A stretch of 64,000 nucleotides of DNA, taken from Tillus elongatus. Taxonomy: Eukaryota; Arthropoda; Insecta; Coleoptera; Cleridae. The translations under genes were made by a program, and so were the position numbers. Positions 63,959-64,000 of this stretch are shown here, one piece after another (the first letter of the stretch is position 1; each line of letters starts with the position of its first letter). The notes beneath the pieces were generated by a model. The model was given only the letters and a program-made list of their open reading frames with translations. It was not told where the DNA came from and ran no database searches. The stretch lies in contig OZ023265.1 of assembly GCA_964006375.1 (NCBI GenBank), positions 158,457,618 through 158,521,617 of the forward strand, written 5' to 3'.

Positions 63959-64000
63959 AACAACGCTCTGCATTTATTAGGGTATTTATGAATATGAGCG
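63959..64000 (+). other. Candidate next host exon (partial)
   Basis: Follows a good acceptor at 63958. One frame (QRSAFIRVFMNMS) is open to the window edge, but the phase left by the donor at 51515 gives ITTLCIY and a stop. Either an exon lies between them or this is a terminal or unrelated exon. Confidence 0.25.

Overview
The window looks like an intron-rich, AT-rich arthropod genome, most likely an insect. Evidence: a GT-AG intron inside a hAT transposase gene, host exons separated by more than 40 kb, very long (TA)n microsatellites, and a typical insect repeat load (hAT, DD41D mariner, Tc1, piggyBac, THAP, Penelope, Jockey/CR1/I-type LINEs, Ty3/gypsy, tRNA-derived SINEs). I see no bacterial-style operon, CRISPR array or viral genome. 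Species cannot be named from the sequence.

Host gene: two exons on the + strand (about 8995-9156 and 51352-51515) have clean splice sites and compatible phase. They encode a charged Q/E/R/K-rich, coiled-coil-like segment of a protein I cannot name. Almost everything between them (about 42.2 kb) would be one intron made of nested repeats. A third acceptor at 63958 is only a candidate.

Layout. 1-290: LINE RT fragment. 1426-5940: a large inverted repeat split by a complete hAT element (1666-5659; 8-bp target duplication, perfect 11-bp termini, intact two-exon transposase) that carries a LINE 3' end and a MITE. 5.9-11.1 kb: a dispersed family, here called TAcore, with its 'twinR' derivatives and a Penelope fragment. 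11.6-13.5 kb: internally deleted gypsy element. 13.7-18.2 kb: two DD41D mariners, one with about 950-bp inverted arms. 20-22.3 kb: a third DD41D mariner inside (TA)n. 22.5-24.2 kb: TAcore copies. 25.4-29.1 kb: Penelope-like element, SINE and GIY-YIG fragment. 30.4-31.9 kb: mariner. 32.4-39.7 kb: TAcore copies and a SINE. 40.7-44.7 kb: two LINEs and a BED-finger fragment. 45.3-47.9 kb: TAcore ends, a foldback and a THAP element containing a roughly 100-bp-arm hairpin. 48.1-51 kb: TAcore copy split by a mariner. 52.3-54.7 kb: two more LINEs. 57.4-58.4 kb: Tc1-like transposase. 59.4-62.1 kb: Jockey-type LINE whose 3' tail abuts a 5S rRNA fragment. 62.6-63.3 kb: piggyBac pseudogene.

The most unusual signal is the TAcore family. 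It has a terminal A/T hairpin, a conserved left block, a (TA)n core of about 50-190 bp, a conserved right block, and a right end with the small hairpin AACGCA-CTTGC-TGCGT. Its plan resembles Helentron-associated (HINE/DINE-1) elements. A second set of about 315-bp elements has two inverted copies of this right end. Unrelated transposons (Penelope, several mariners, a Tc1-like element) repeatedly sit exactly at the edge of, or inside, the (TA)n cores, as if these cores were landing pads. Apart from the hAT transposase and the host exons, essentially every coding stretch here is broken.
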